DNA from: Peribacillus simplex NBRC 15720 = DSM 1321
Lineage (GTDB): Bacteria > Bacillota > Bacilli > Bacillales > DSM-1321
DNA length: 64,000 nucleotides
Assembly: GCF_002243645.1 (NCBI RefSeq)
Contig: NZ_CP017704.1
Span: 5,040,001-5,104,000 of the forward strand
Reading direction: 5' to 3'
Part shown: one piece after another, positions 34,237 through 43,180 of the stretch
How the letters are laid out: each line of letters begins with the position of its first letter
Position numbering within the stretch: the stretch's first letter is position 1
Made by a program: the position numbers and the translations under genes
Notes under the pieces: generated by a model
The model's input: the letters and a program-made list of their open reading frames with translations, nothing else
Told to the model about the DNA's origin: nothing
Databases searched by the model: none

Positions 34237-34638
34237 ATGAGCGATTCAGTAGGCTTTTGGAAACGTTTTTTTGCAGGATTTTTGGATGGCATAATAGTAT
34301 CTTTACCATTAGCGATAATTTTCGGGTTAATTACCGGTGATTGGGAAAATGAAAACTTTTCAACGTTTTTCGATTTTCTTTACATGCTGATTGTCCCGAT
34401 ATTATGGTATGGCTATACAGTGGGTAAAAGGATTATGGGAATACGCATAGTAAGGATGGACGGCAAAAAATTAGGCATAGGCACGATGCTATTGAGGTAT
34501 CTAGTTGCTGCTTTGGTTTATGCCATTACATTAGGGATAGGGTTTATTGTTAGTGCATTCATGGTCGGCATAAGGAAAGATCATAGAGCGATACATGATT
34601 TCATTGCAGGTACATACGTGACATCGAATAAACCATGA
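34237..34638 (+). CDS. RDD family membrane protein
   Basis: A 133-residue protein of the RDD family, named for conserved Arg and two Asp: WKRFFAGFLDGIIVSLPLAIIFGLI at the first helix (R and D present), WYGYTVGKRIMGIRIVRMDGKKLG in the middle, and a final KDHRAIHDFIAGTYV with the second Asp. Three to four hydrophobic helices. The family has been linked to ion exchange in some species, but function here is unknown. GGGAGG lies 10 nt before ATG. A terminator follows. Confidence 0.88.
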   Translation: MSDSVGFWKRFFAGFLDGIIVSLPLAIIFGLITGDWENENFSTFFDFLYMLIVPILWYGYTVGKRIMGIRIVRMDGKKLGIGTMLLRYLVAALVYAITLGIGFIVSAFMVGIRKDHRAIHDFIAGTYVTSNKP

Positions 34639-34647
34639 TTAATTGAT

Positions 34648-34675
34648 AAGCAGTTTAATAGCTGCTTTTTTTTTA
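34648..34675 (+). terminator. Terminator after the RDD gene
   Basis: AAGCAG (34648-34653) with CTGCTT (34662-34667) followed by eight or more T residues. Confidence 0.7.
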
Positions 34676-34826
34676 TGCGAAAATACACATTCAAACCGAT
34701 ATGATTTTTTAAAGTAGAAAAGAATTTTGATGATTACTTTCTTCGCGGGCATATTAAGGAATTTATATTACATTGGAAACCACGTTAGAATATTTATCCA
34801 TTAAAAAAGTGGCAGCTAGGAACCAA

Positions 34827-34857
34827 AAAGCACTTAACCTATATGGTCAAGTGCTTT
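34827..34857 (-). terminator. Terminator overlapping the end of the small hypothetical gene
   Basis: On the minus strand AAAGCACTT...AAGTGCTTTTT forms a stem (34827-34840 with 34845-34857) with a T tract; it spans the stop codon of the gene at 34847. Confidence 0.7.
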
Positions 34858-35104
34858 GGTTATTCAAAACCTCTTTATTTTGATTAATGATGATTTTATT
34901 TCTTAAAATCATTTCCTTATTATTAAGTCCAACATTTAGTTCTTTGGTATTATTCACTTTTTCCAGCAGTGATACTACAGATATTTCCAATAATTCAGAG
35001 ATAGGCATATTTGTTTTGGATGATAAAATTTCAAGTTCATGGATTAATTTAGGGGATAGCATTGGTTGTCTTTCATTTATTTCCATGACAGTACCCACTT
35101 TCAT
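34847..35104 (-). CDS. Small protein, possible ribbon-helix-helix type
   Basis: 85 residues; the stretch SPKLIHELEILSSKTNMPIS followed by ELLEISVVSLLEKV has the spacing of a ribbon-helix-helix domain (a short strand then two helices), suggesting DNA binding or an antitoxin-like role. No toxin gene is adjacent. The start is unclear: neither ATG 35104 nor ATG 35086 has a convincing ribosome binding site. The terminator at its 3' end supports a real transcript. Confidence 0.5.
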   Translation of the reverse strand: MKVGTVMEINERQPMLSPKLIHELEILSSKTNMPISELLEISVVSLLEKVNNTKELNVGLNNKEMILRNKIIINQNKEVLNNQST

Positions 35105-35376
35105 AAAAAATTATTTAATTGTAATTTAAGTATATAATGTGAGGTTCCAATAAAACATTAAATTAGCGTTATTTATGTTAAGAATTGATGTCAATTGTAG
35201 AAGAAAGGTACCTTTAAAAACAGGGCCGCTCACTGAAAAGGAATACGATAAATAAAGATGCACCCGGTATCCCAACTTTTCCAAATAAAAGATCAAGATG
35301 AATGATCGAGAGGTTGAAAATTTTCCATTTTGAAAAGTTGATATGCCTTTTTTTGCGTAGGGATAGGTGCTAGGAT

Positions 35377-35529
35377 ATGATTGGTAAGAAGATGGATGAC
35401 ATACCTTTATTCGGTCGGATCATTGCCGTTGCAAACGGCTTTGATGCAATGACCTCCGCTTGAGCCTACCGTAAGGGGATGTCTATGGAAAAGGCACCCG
35501 ATGTTACGGAAATTCCGCCCAAAAGGTGA
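35377..35529 (+). pseudogene. HD-GYP domain fragment
   Basis: Reads DDIPLFGRIIAVANGFDAMTSA, then a TGA stop at 35461, then AYRKGMSMEKAPDVTEI in the same frame. This is the C-terminal signature of HD-GYP phosphodiesterases (cyclic-di-GMP hydrolysis), where intact relatives read ...AFDAMTS.RPYR.. The HD and GYP metal motifs upstream are gone. Confidence 0.7.
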
Positions 35530-35599
35530 GGCTCTTTCATCTAGAATCACTGTTAAAAGCAAACTTAATAATAGGATAGGGAAAAAAGTCAGAAATATA

Positions 35600-36150
35600 G
35601 AACTTGCCAGTAGTTTAGATGCCTATAAAAACATTACTTTGTAGCTTTCCATTTTCCCCGTACAAGGTTTCTGCCCGCTTGGATAGTTCGATCATTATAG
35701 GGCGGAGGACGGCTTATACGGATAAGAAAAAGTCAATTAAAGCGTGCATCACAGACATAAATACACCAACGATCAATCTAATAGCAACAAAGTGCCTGAA
35801 TTCAGCTTTTCCCAATATATAAATAAAATAAGAAGTAAGACGTTAGGTTTGGCTGCCCCTAAGTAATGCACAATCAGGGTTCGCCTGCTTGATGGGTTTG
35901 ACATCTTTTTGATATACAATAAGCTCACTGCATATCATTATGAATAAAGAGAATAGTATAATTGCCATTAACATCATGCCATCGGTAAAAGTGATGTCCA
36001 CTGATGAAATAGAAATATACTTCCTACACCCAGGAGGGTAATGACATTTTCCAAGATGTAATTATTATATATTCCTCTTTGGAATTTCTGAAAAGTATTC
36101 AAAAATTTTCCTCTTGAAAGCATTTTGGATGCCCTTTCATAAGCCAACAT
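35600..36150 (-). pseudogene. Decayed membrane protein sequence
   Basis: On the minus strand, 36150-35990 reads MLAYERASKMLSRGKFLNTF then NYILENVITLLGVGSIFLF, and after a frameshift MAIILFSLFIMICSELIVY, ending about 35843; further left FRHFVAIRLIVGVFMSVMHAL appears. Hydrophobic helices in broken frames suggest one or two former membrane proteins. No family is recognised. The rest of the 35.1-36.3 kb gap shows nothing else. Confidence 0.4.
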
Positions 36151-36351
36151 ATTTTAGCCAAATCCAATCTGTAATATATGGTTTATTCTTCAAATTATAT
36201 GAAATAACAGGAAAGGTAAATTTCAACTATATAATTCTACGTCTCCAGATTTGTCAAGCATTGGCTTTTCTGATAGTATAAATGTCCATTTCGTCTAAGC
36301 GTCGGCATTTTATTAAATATGATAAAAGACAAGGAAGGGGAAGTGGTTTTA

Positions 36352-38601
36352 TTGGGAATTCACCCTGATTTTGAACAGGAACGACAGCGGCTGGATTTTA
36401 CGAAACGTTATATGGATGTAGTCATCAAAACATCAGAAACAAGCAAAGATCAATTTCAGCGGAATATGCAAGAAGCTTTTGGCGATGCCGATTGGTCTGA
36501 ATCAGGCTTATATTCTCAGTTGCTGACGACAGCCAACTTTTTTGAGATGTCCAAAACCGAACTTGAAAGTTTAAGCAAAGCAAGTAAAAAGCCCTACTTT
36601 GCAAGAGTGGACTTTGAAAGGAATGACAGTGATAGTGGCGAAGTCCTTTATTTCGGAAAAACATCGCTTTATCAGAGGGAAAGCCAGGAACAGATCATCG
36701 TCGATTGGCGATCACCGATTGCTAACCTTTATTATGAGGGACGGATTGGTGAAATTGAATATGAAGCGGAAGGGGAAAAATTCAGCGGGAACATCACTTT
36801 AAAAAGACAGCTTATGATAGAAGAAGGTGTCTTGGAGGAGATAAGGGACATTGATTTGACAACAACGGATGAATTGTTGCAGGAATCCCTATCTAAAAGT
36901 TCCAGCAATCGATTGACGGATATCATTACCACGATCCAGGAAGAACAAAATAAAATCATTCGTGCAGATTTGAATAAACCGATCATTGTCCAGGGCGCAG
37001 CGGGCAGTGGTAAAACTACAATTGCTTTACATAGGATCTCTTATTTCATTTATCACTATAAAGACTTGTTCGATCCCCGACAATTAATGATTCTTGCTCC
37101 TAGCCGGGTTTTCATTGATTACATATCTGAAGCTTTACCTGAATTGGGTGTTGAAAAAGTAAAACAATTCACATTTTCCGAATATGTTCAGGCAGCGATA
37201 GGAAAGCAAGTGAAGCTTGTAGCGGATGATAAATTAACTCGATTGCTGGAAAATGATGATGAAGAAATTAATTCAGCCGTCTGGATATCAGGTCTGAAGG
37301 GGTCCCCTGCATTTAAGTGTATATTGGACGAATATGTAAAGGATATTTTCAGGGGTTTTCATCCGGATGCTGATTTTTATTGTGATAAATATCGCCTCTA
37401 TTCCGCTAAGAAGTTCATTAGGTTACTGGAAGAGGATTATTGGTATTTACCGTTATACAGCAGGCTGGACAAACTGAAGGCTATTTTACAAAATGAAGTG
37501 AAATTGAAAAAGAAAACAATGCTTGAACGCGTTGTTGATTTTTATGAGGCCAAAATTGAGAAGGCTCTCTATAAAAATATCGATCCAGACATACGTAAGG
37601 AATTTGTTACAAAATGCCTCGATAAAAAAGAGGAAAGGATAGGACAGATCAAAAAGGCAATCCGTTCTTCTGTAAAAGGCTATTTTAAGCAATTCAAAAG
37701 TAAAGATCTCCTGGATTACTATCAGGAATTATACCAAGATTCAGAACGTCTCGCCTCTTACAGCAACGGTAAACTAAATGTCGAAGATGCCAGAGTTTTA
37801 TGTGAGTATAACCATAAATTATTTACGGCTAAAAGTTATGAGATGGAGGACTTAGGAGCATTATTATATCTTCAGGAGCGGCTTTTTGGTGTCGATAAAG
37901 AAAACAAAGCAAAAAATGTCGTCATTGATGAGGCACAGGATTATAGCTTCATGCAGTTACAGGCACTCAAGACGGCAGTTGATACTGATATGTTCACACT
38001 TGTAGGCGATCTTGCACAAGGCATCCATTCATACCGCGGACTTCAAACATGGGAAGAGGTTCACAGTCGTATTTTCCCTCGGGCGACGTATACTGAATTA
38101 CAAAAAAGCTACAGAACAACTGTTGAAATAATGAAAAGAGCTAATGAGATACTTCAGTTGTTAACATACGATTTCCCGGAAGTTGAACCTGTAGTCCGTC
38201 ATGGCAAGGATCCAGAATTCATTTCCATTGAAAAGGAAGGTTGGGAAGAAGGGCTGATCGAACTTATCGCAAGCCTTAAAGGAGAAGGTTTTAAAACGTT
38301 TGCCGTTATTGCCAAAACGATGAAAGATTGCAAACTGGCAAACGAGAAACTAAGTGGACTTCATAAAGGCTTTCATTTAATAGATGAAGCGGGAAACATT
38401 CCTAAAGATAAAACGTTGATTGTTCCTTCTTATCAAGCCAAAGGTCTCGAATTCGATGTCGTATTTGCAATATCCCTTGAAGAAGCATATTGCCATGGAA
38501 ATGAGCTTGATATCAAACTGCTGTACGTAACAATGACAAGGCCATTGCACCGGCTTTATTTTTTAGGTAATGAGAAAAATGCTTTCCTTATTGATGCATG
38601 A
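36352..38601 (+). CDS. helD: RNA polymerase recycling motor HelD
   Basis: About 749 residues of a UvrD-like superfamily 1 ATPase that frees stalled RNA polymerase. An N-terminal coiled-coil region (FEQERQRLDFTKRYMDVVI...) inserts into the polymerase in known HelD proteins. Motifs follow: YFGKTSLY and DWRSPIANLYYEG, Walker A GAAGSGKTTIALHR, the helicase region ILAPSRVFIDYIS, Walker B VVIDEAQDYS, motif QKSYRTT, and YQAKGLEFDVV with the final LYVTMTRPLH. TTG 36352 is preferred because GGAAGGGG lies about 12 nt upstream, while ATG 36319 has no ribosome binding site; GTG 36343 is also possible. Cytoplasmic, apparently monocistronic. Confidence 0.92.
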   Translation: MGIHPDFEQERQRLDFTKRYMDVVIKTSETSKDQFQRNMQEAFGDADWSESGLYSQLLTTANFFEMSKTELESLSKASKKPYFARVDFERNDSDSGEVLYFGKTSLYQRESQEQIIVDWRSPIANLYYEGRIGEIEYEAEGEKFSGNITLKRQLMIEEGVLEEIRDIDLTTTDELLQESLSKSSSNRLTDIITTIQEEQNKIIRADLNKPIIVQGAAGSGKTTIALHRISYFIYHYKDLFDPRQLMILAPSRVFIDYISEALPELGVEKVKQFTFSEYVQAAIGKQVKLVADDKLTRLLENDDEEINSAVWISGLKGSPAFKCILDEYVKDIFRGFHPDADFYCDKYRLYSAKKFIRLLEEDYWYLPLYSRLDKLKAILQNEVKLKKKTMLERVVDFYEAKIEKALYKNIDPDIRKEFVTKCLDKKEERIGQIKKAIRSSVKGYFKQFKSKDLLDYYQELYQDSERLASYSNGKLNVEDARVLCEYNHKLFTAKSYEMEDLGALLYLQERLFGVDKENKAKNVVIDEAQDYSFMQLQALKTAVDTDMFTLVGDLAQGIHSYRGLQTWEEVHSRIFPRATYTELQKSYRTTVEIMKRANEILQLLTYDFPEVEPVVRHGKDPEFISIEKEGWEEGLIELIASLKGEGFKTFAVIAKTMKDCKLANEKLSGLHKGFHLIDEAGNIPKDKTLIVPSYQAKGLEFDVVFAISLEEAYCHGNELDIKLLYVTMTRPLHRLYFLGNEKNAFLIDA

Positions 38602-38640
38602 GGGGGGATGGGTGGAATGTAACCACCCTCCGGGATACAC

Positions 38641-39162
38641 TCATAAATACAAAAGAACATCCTGGATATCTTCCCACCCGAAACCGACTTCGATGAGCTC
38701 GATGCCTGCCATTTTAACGGTTTTTTCAGCTATCACTTGACCGCCAAGGGCTCTGTAAAAACCGCATGAAGGATTATCCTTTAATGCCCAGATTATTAAA
38801 TTCTTATGTTCCATTTTCATAAGCTCATGTATGACCGCTTTTATCATTTTTCGGCCGAATCCCTGTCTTTGATATTCTTTTAAAAAATAAATGGCGTATA
38901 CTTCACCTTGAATATGCGAATCATTCGTTTGTTCAGGTCCGCCGGCAGCGAAACCGATGATCTCCCCATTGTCGTTTTCCGCTACATAGGTGGCATTATG
39001 CAGCATCTTTAAATTCCTTAGCCAGTTTTTCTTTTTGGCTTCCGGATTCAAGGAAAACAAATATTGATCCGGGAGGATTCCTTTATAAGTCGTTTTCCAG
39101 CTGTTTATATGTACATTTGCAATTCCATTTACATCTTCCTCCATAGCTTTCCTTATCTTCAT
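38641..39162 (-). CDS. GNAT family N-acetyltransferase
   Basis: A 173-residue GNAT: INSWKTTYKGILPDQYLFSL at the N terminus, the core strand YVAENDNGEIIGFAAGG, acetyl-CoA binding QRQGFGRKMIKAV (Q/RxxGxG/A motif), and the C-terminal NPSCGFYRALGGQVIAEKTV. This layout is typical of a large Bacillus group of unknown substrates. Convergent with helD; no operon partner. A start at ATG 39162 has weak upstream AGGTG. Confidence 0.88.
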   Translation of the reverse strand: MKIRKAMEEDVNGIANVHINSWKTTYKGILPDQYLFSLNPEAKKKNWLRNLKMLHNATYVAENDNGEIIGFAAGGPEQTNDSHIQGEVYAIYFLKEYQRQGFGRKMIKAVIHELMKMEHKNLIIWALKDNPSCGFYRALGGQVIAEKTVKMAGIELIEVGFGWEDIQDVLLYL

Positions 39163-39303
39163 AAAAACACCTTCTGGTTTTCGTATTTTTCCTTAGAATA
39201 TCATGGAAAAAGTGAATAAGCATTTAATTTATGTTTATAACTGCATGAGAAAGGATAAGAATTAAAAGAGTGATTCAACCAGATGAAGGGAAGGATGAGA
39301 AAG

Positions 39304-39495
39304 ATGAAATTGAAAGTTGGTTTTTATTTTCCGGGCGGCAAAGAAATAGAGCATGAGGTAGAAGGCGATGACTCAACTCAAATGATTTCAAATATTCAAA
39401 AGCACCGTTATTATAATTTAGTTAAAGGCGATTGCCACTATGTCGTAGATACGGAAAAAGCAGCGTATTTTTCTGTAACGGAAATATTGGATTGA
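39304..39495 (+). CDS. Small conserved hypothetical protein
   Basis: 63 residues (KLKVGFYFPGGKEIEHEVEG ... HRYYNLVKGDCHYVVDTEKA, YFSVTEILD), predicted all-beta with one helix, without signal or membrane segment. ATG 39304 follows GGGAAGGATGAG with good spacing; the ATG 21 bp upstream would bury that site. A terminator follows directly. I do not recognise a named family. Confidence 0.6.
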   Translation: MKLKVGFYFPGGKEIEHEVEGDDSTQMISNIQKHRYYNLVKGDCHYVVDTEKAAYFSVTEILD

Positions 39496-39541
39496 GAATA
39501 AACCGCATTGGACTTTTACTCCATTGCGGTTTATTCTTTTT
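39496..39541 (+). terminator. Terminator between two small genes
   Basis: GAATAAACCGCA (39496-39507) and TGCGGTTTATTC (39524-39535), a perfect 12-bp stem, then TTTTTG. Confidence 0.85.
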
Positions 39542-39573
39542 GTTGTAAAGAAACCGGAAAAGGAGTATCGACA

Positions 39574-39987
39574 ATGAAAATCAATTTTACCAAGAAACAG
39601 TATGAAACATTATTTAAAATGGTTCAGTACGGATATTGGGTTGCTTCTGATACTGAAGATAATAAAGAATTCAGTGAGATGGAACAGTATCTCAATTCCT
39701 TTGCCAAAGATTTCGGCATGGAGGGAGTACAGTTTGTGAAGGAATATGAAATTTATGATTTGAGCAGGGAGTTGGAGGATCAACTTCATGAAGTCATAGA
39801 TGAGTATGAAGAAGGAGTGTTCAGGGATAAGCTTGCCTATCATATGGCTAGAAAAGAGTTTGCCGAGGAGTCGGTAAACCATGAATACAATCAGGAGGAA
39901 GCGTTCAAACGTATCATGGAGCTCGAAGAAAAATATCATCTTCATATTGAAGAACACGGATTAGTGAAATTGAAAATAGAAGAATAA
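39574..39987 (+). CDS. Conserved hypothetical protein, acidic helical
   Basis: 137 residues, rich in Glu and aromatic residues and mostly helical (FTKKQYETLFKMVQYGYWVA, LEDQLHEVIDEYEEGVFRDKL, AFKRIMELEEKYHLHIEE). No signal peptide or known motif. ATG 39574 has AAAGGAG 8 nt upstream; the longer frame from 39508 would read through the preceding terminator, so it is rejected. It may be a small-molecule or protein-binding factor; function unknown. Confidence 0.65.
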   Translation: MKINFTKKQYETLFKMVQYGYWVASDTEDNKEFSEMEQYLNSFAKDFGMEGVQFVKEYEIYDLSRELEDQLHEVIDEYEEGVFRDKLAYHMARKEFAEESVNHEYNQEEAFKRIMELEEKYHLHIEEHGLVKLKIEE

Positions 39988-39990
39988 AAA

Positions 39991-40016
39991 GAGATAGGAC
40001 TAATCTGTCCTATCTC
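39991..40016 (+). terminator. Hairpin after the helical hypothetical gene
   Basis: GAGATAGGAC (39991-40000) and GTCCTATCTC (40007-40016), perfect 10-bp arms with a 6-nt loop; no T tract follows. A similar hairpin lies at 40335-40360 on the other side of the dispersed repeat. Confidence 0.6.
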
Positions 40017-40168
40017 CAGTTTCTCGACAAAATGTTCACAATGGTCTCAATCCGTTTTACTATTTTTTCGAGGGAATGATTATCATAATATTAAAACAAG
40101 ACTTGGTTATACTCCATGATTTTTCCTGGTTTATATGGGATGAAACCTCACTAGATCAAAGAAATTTG

Positions 40169-40334
40169 CGACACTCCTGCCGAATTACTGGTTAGCCGAG
40201 ACCCCACAGACGCTTGCGGCGAGCAGGCTTGGCAGACAGTCGGCGGAAAGGGAGCGGATTTCTGAAATCAACTGGAACGTTTATTAAATAAAACTGCAGG
40301 CAAAATCGCTTTTCTTCGAATTTGCTACAGTCTG
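40169..40334. repeat. Dispersed intergenic repeat, copy at 40.2 kb
   Basis: Begins GCGACACTCCTGCCG and contains a 67-bp GC-rich core (40194-40260: AGCCGAGACCC ... GGCAGACAGTCGGCGGAAAG ...) nearly identical to 57077-57144, ending with TTCGAATTTG-CTACAGTCTG. Related GC-rich intergenic repeats with GCCGAGACCCC/GCGGAAAG wording are widespread in Bacillaceae genomes from my memory. Non-coding. Confidence 0.8.
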
Positions 40335-40366
40335 GAGAGGGCATAAACTTGTCCTCTCTCTTCTTA
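40335..40366 (+). terminator. Hairpin at the right edge of the 40.2 kb repeat
   Basis: GAGAGGGCA (40335-40343) pairs with TGTCCTCTC (40350-40358) with G-T help, followed by TCTTCTTATTT. It resembles the hairpin at 39991-40016 (18 of 26 positions). Confidence 0.5.
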
Positions 40367-40427
40367 TTTCTGTAAAATGAAAATTCCAAGTTCATTACGA
40401 GTGGGCATAGCCTATTTCGCAGAAGTT

Positions 40428-41618
40428 TTATTCACCAGGATTATGGCCTAATTTTTCAACTGTGTATTGGAAAAATGCAATTAAGTCATTTTGTGACGGA
40501 AAACCTGCTTGTGCAGTCTGTTCTTTCCCTCCGCCTTTCCCATTATACGAACTTAGTTCCGCTTTAAAATATTGTCCGCAATGAAAGGGGATGGCCCCAC
40601 TGTGTGAAAGGATGACCTTTTGCTCCTTACGTGATGCTAATAGAACTGTAACCTTTTCCTTTTTTACAATCGTACCTGCAAGGTAAAGCAGTTCTTTCAT
40701 TGAACTATCTTCGAAAATATGAGAGATGAATCCCCCTCCATTTTCTGCAAGCAGGGAGTCAGCAAGAAAATTTGCATTTTCAAGTTTTAAGTTTTCGTTT
40801 GCCGATAGCAGCTGCTTATAGTCATTTTCCAGTTTCTCCACCCTATTCAGTATCTCTGTACGTCCGGTATTGAACATATTCGATAATGCTGAAAGAATTC
40901 CTAGACTTTCGGAATAATCGTTCAATGCCCTGAAGCCGCACTTAAAATAGAGACGGGTATGTTCTTTCTGCTTCTCCGCTTTGAAAATTTTTATTAAGCC
41001 AATCTCACCGGTACGCCCTACATGGGTTCCACCGCAAGGGTTATATTCAATCCCTTCTATCTCAACAATACGGATATTCTCTGAAACTTTAGGCATTTTG
41101 ACGACAGGAAGTGTCTGTAATTGCTCGTTTGTCACGTAATAGATAAGTATTTCGCGATTCTCAATGATATATTGATTAACTAGCTTTTCAACAGCATCCG
41201 TATGTACTTCAGTCCATTGAAATCCTGACATTATATCGATCGTTAAATATTCCTTTCCAAGGTGAAAGCTGACGGTATTAGAGTCGAACAGTTCCCTGCA
41301 AACAGCAGAGAGTAAATGCTGGCCGCTATGCTGTTGCATATGATCGAAGCGGCGGGACCAATCAAGTTCACAGTGAACGATCTCTGAATCTGGCCGTCTC
41401 TCTGTCTTATGAAGAATCTTTCCATCATTGCCTTTTATAACGTCAAGAACGGTGATTCCTTCTATTTTACCAGTATCTGCAGGCTGGCCGCCCCCTTCGG
41501 GATAAAAAGCGGTTTCTTCAAGAGTGATGTAGTAAAAGCCATTTTCCTCAAAGGTCTCCCGAATTTTGGTATCCCATTGGGAAGTCCTGGTGGACGTGTA
41601 ATACAATTTTTTAGTCAT
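40428..41618 (-). CDS. Alanyl-tRNA editing protein (AlaX-L type)
   Basis: A 396-residue free-standing editing enzyme that deacylates mischarged Ser- or Gly-tRNA(Ala). The N-terminal part has FYPEGGGQPADTG (AlaRS second-additional-domain start), the first zinc motif HMQQHSGQHLLSA, and later the second zinc motif YNPCGGTHVGRTGEIGLIKI, all with the expected His and Cys residues. A coiled coil (VEKLENDYKQLLSANENLKLEN) and a C-terminal DHHA1-like domain with GGKEQTAQAGF follow, defining the long AlaX-L type. ATG 41618 has GAAAGGAAA upstream. Monocistronic, cytoplasmic. Confidence 0.92.
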   Translation of the reverse strand: MTKKLYYTSTRTSQWDTKIRETFEENGFYYITLEETAFYPEGGGQPADTGKIEGITVLDVIKGNDGKILHKTERRPDSEIVHCELDWSRRFDHMQQHSGQHLLSAVCRELFDSNTVSFHLGKEYLTIDIMSGFQWTEVHTDAVEKLVNQYIIENREILIYYVTNEQLQTLPVVKMPKVSENIRIVEIEGIEYNPCGGTHVGRTGEIGLIKIFKAEKQKEHTRLYFKCGFRALNDYSESLGILSALSNMFNTGRTEILNRVEKLENDYKQLLSANENLKLENANFLADSLLAENGGGFISHIFEDSSMKELLYLAGTIVKKEKVTVLLASRKEQKVILSHSGAIPFHCGQYFKAELSSYNGKGGGKEQTAQAGFPSQNDLIAFFQYTVEKLGHNPGE

Positions 41619-41859
41619 GGATGATTTCTATTTCCTTTCAGTTGATCATTAAATTATATCACCGAAATACCTGAGTTTGAAATTGAGGGTTTAGATGAAT
41701 AGTCAGGTAAATAAGTAAACTTTATGAAAATTTTTAAATAAATTGTGCAAGATGACACTATTCTATTTATAGACTTACCCTTATGATGTCATTGGTAAAA
41801 TCGATAGGAATAGGATAACCGTAGTATCATTTAGGGAAGAAAGGGTTAAGTGATAAGAA

Positions 41860-42142
41860 GTGAATCTTGTAAATATGGAAAAATACAAAATTTCTGATTG
41901 GCTAGAACTGGACGATCCTGAGGGAATTAAAAGGATCCACTGACTTGAATGAGATTCCCGTTTTTGTATCGACCGCACTTGACAAAAGGGAGAAGGGAAT
42001 TTCCTTGGGAGCAAAGGATTATTTAGTTAAACCGTATAAACCGAGCCAATTATCCAAAGTGATCATGCATACCTTGTTAAGTAATGGTAAACAAGTGCAG
42101 TTTCTGGTGCCGCAGGCATTCCATGAAGAAAACAAGGATTAA
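41860..42142 (+). pseudogene. Response regulator receiver domain fragment
   Basis: From GTG 41860 a frame reads MEKYKISDWLELDDPEGIKR then stops; a second frame from 41945 gives NEIPVFVSTALDKREKGISL followed by GAKDYLVKPYKPSQLSKVI, the last strand-helix part of a receiver domain with its conserved Lys (K-P). The phospho-accepting Asp part is missing. It is a deleted, frameshifted relic. Confidence 0.6.
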
Positions 42143-42262
42143 AAATAAAAAACCGTAATAGGTATACAGAACAACAAAAAAATGATAAATTCAAATATGT
42201 TGGAAAAATAAATAATTGGGTACAATTGTAGGTAAAGGTAAGTTACAGGAGGATTTTTATAC

Positions 42263-43135
42263 ATGCAAAAAATTCAGGCCGGCATGGCTGTAGAGTTAGA
42301 AGTGGAACGTAAGGCTGATTTCGGATGGTTTTTAACGGATGGTTCAGAAGATGTCTTACTTCATCATAATGAAATGAGTGAAGGAACGGAACTTGAGCTT
42401 GGCGATGAAGTAACTGTGTTCATTTACCATGACAAACAAGCAAGGCTAACAGCGACAATGAAGATACCCGAAATTCAGATTGATCAGTATGGCTGGGCGG
42501 AAGTTGTCAATGTGAAAAGAAAACTGGGTGTTTTTGTGGACATCGGTCTTTCCAAAGATATTCTTGTATCCCTGGACGACCTTCCGAATATTGATCGTTT
42601 ATGGCCTGAGGTTGGTGATCGTCTATTTGTATCTCTTAAGACAGATCGTAATGACCGCCTGTTTGGTAAACTTGCAACGGAAGATGTAATTCAGGAGATT
42701 GCAGTGCCAGCTCCTTTAAAAGGAGTACGAAACACCAGTATTAAGGGAAATGTCTATCGTTTGCTTATGGTTGGGTCTTTCTTTATTTCACAAGAAGGAT
42801 ACCGCTGTTTCATTCACGAAAGTGAACGCAAGGAAGAGCCCCGTCTTGGTGAATTAGTTGAAGGGCGCGTCATTGATAGTAAAGAAGATGGAACTCTTAA
42901 CGTTTCTTTAATCCCCTTTAAACAAGATTTAATGGGGGAAGATGCTGATGTCATTTTCACTTATTTAATGAATCGCGGCGGTGCAATGCCTTATGGCGAC
43001 AAAACGCCACCTGATGATATCAAGTTTCACTTCGGTTTAAGCAAGGGAGCGTTCAAGCGTGCTCTCGGTAAACTGATGAAGGAAGAAAAGATTTACCAGG
43101 AAGATGGATGGACATATTCTTCAGACCGTAAATGA
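42263..43135 (+). CDS. cvfB: CvfB/YitL-type S1 RNA-binding protein
   Basis: A 290-residue protein of the conserved virulence factor B family: three S1-like domains followed by a C-terminal winged helix. The first ends near residue 70 (LGDEVTVFIYHDKQARLTATM), the second has VKRKLGVFVDIGLSKDILVSLDDLP and VGDRLFVSLKTDRNDRLFGKL, the third RVIDSKEDGTLNVSLIPF, and the winged helix has DDIKFHFGLSKGAFKRALGKLMKEEKI. It binds RNA and affects expression of many genes in staphylococci; here the target is unknown. ATG 42263 is preceded by CAGGAGG. A terminator follows. Confidence 0.92.
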   Translation: MQKIQAGMAVELEVERKADFGWFLTDGSEDVLLHHNEMSEGTELELGDEVTVFIYHDKQARLTATMKIPEIQIDQYGWAEVVNVKRKLGVFVDIGLSKDILVSLDDLPNIDRLWPEVGDRLFVSLKTDRNDRLFGKLATEDVIQEIAVPAPLKGVRNTSIKGNVYRLLMVGSFFISQEGYRCFIHESERKEEPRLGELVEGRVIDSKEDGTLNVSLIPFKQDLMGEDADVIFTYLMNRGGAMPYGDKTPPDDIKFHFGLSKGAFKRALGKLMKEEKIYQEDGWTYSSDRK

Positions 43136-43136
43136 A

Positions 43137-43168
43137 AAAGGCAGCGGATTTTCTCCGCTGCTTTTTTT
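43137..43168. terminator. Bidirectional terminator between cvfB and the cotJ operon
   Basis: GCAGCGGA (43141-43148) and TCCGCTGC (43154-43161) with A tract before and T tract after, serving convergent genes. Confidence 0.85.
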
Positions 43169-43180
43169 ATGTGAATTTCA

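Noticed and set aside
34847-35104. Toxin-antitoxin pair
   Set aside because: The ribbon-helix-helix-like protein has no neighbouring toxin-sized gene.
39508-39573. Upstream extension of the helical hypothetical gene
   Set aside because: It would be translated through a clear terminator hairpin, and the ATG at 39574 has the proper ribosome binding site.
40192-40395. 67-residue minus-strand frame
   Set aside because: It is translation of the dispersed intergenic repeat and not a gene.
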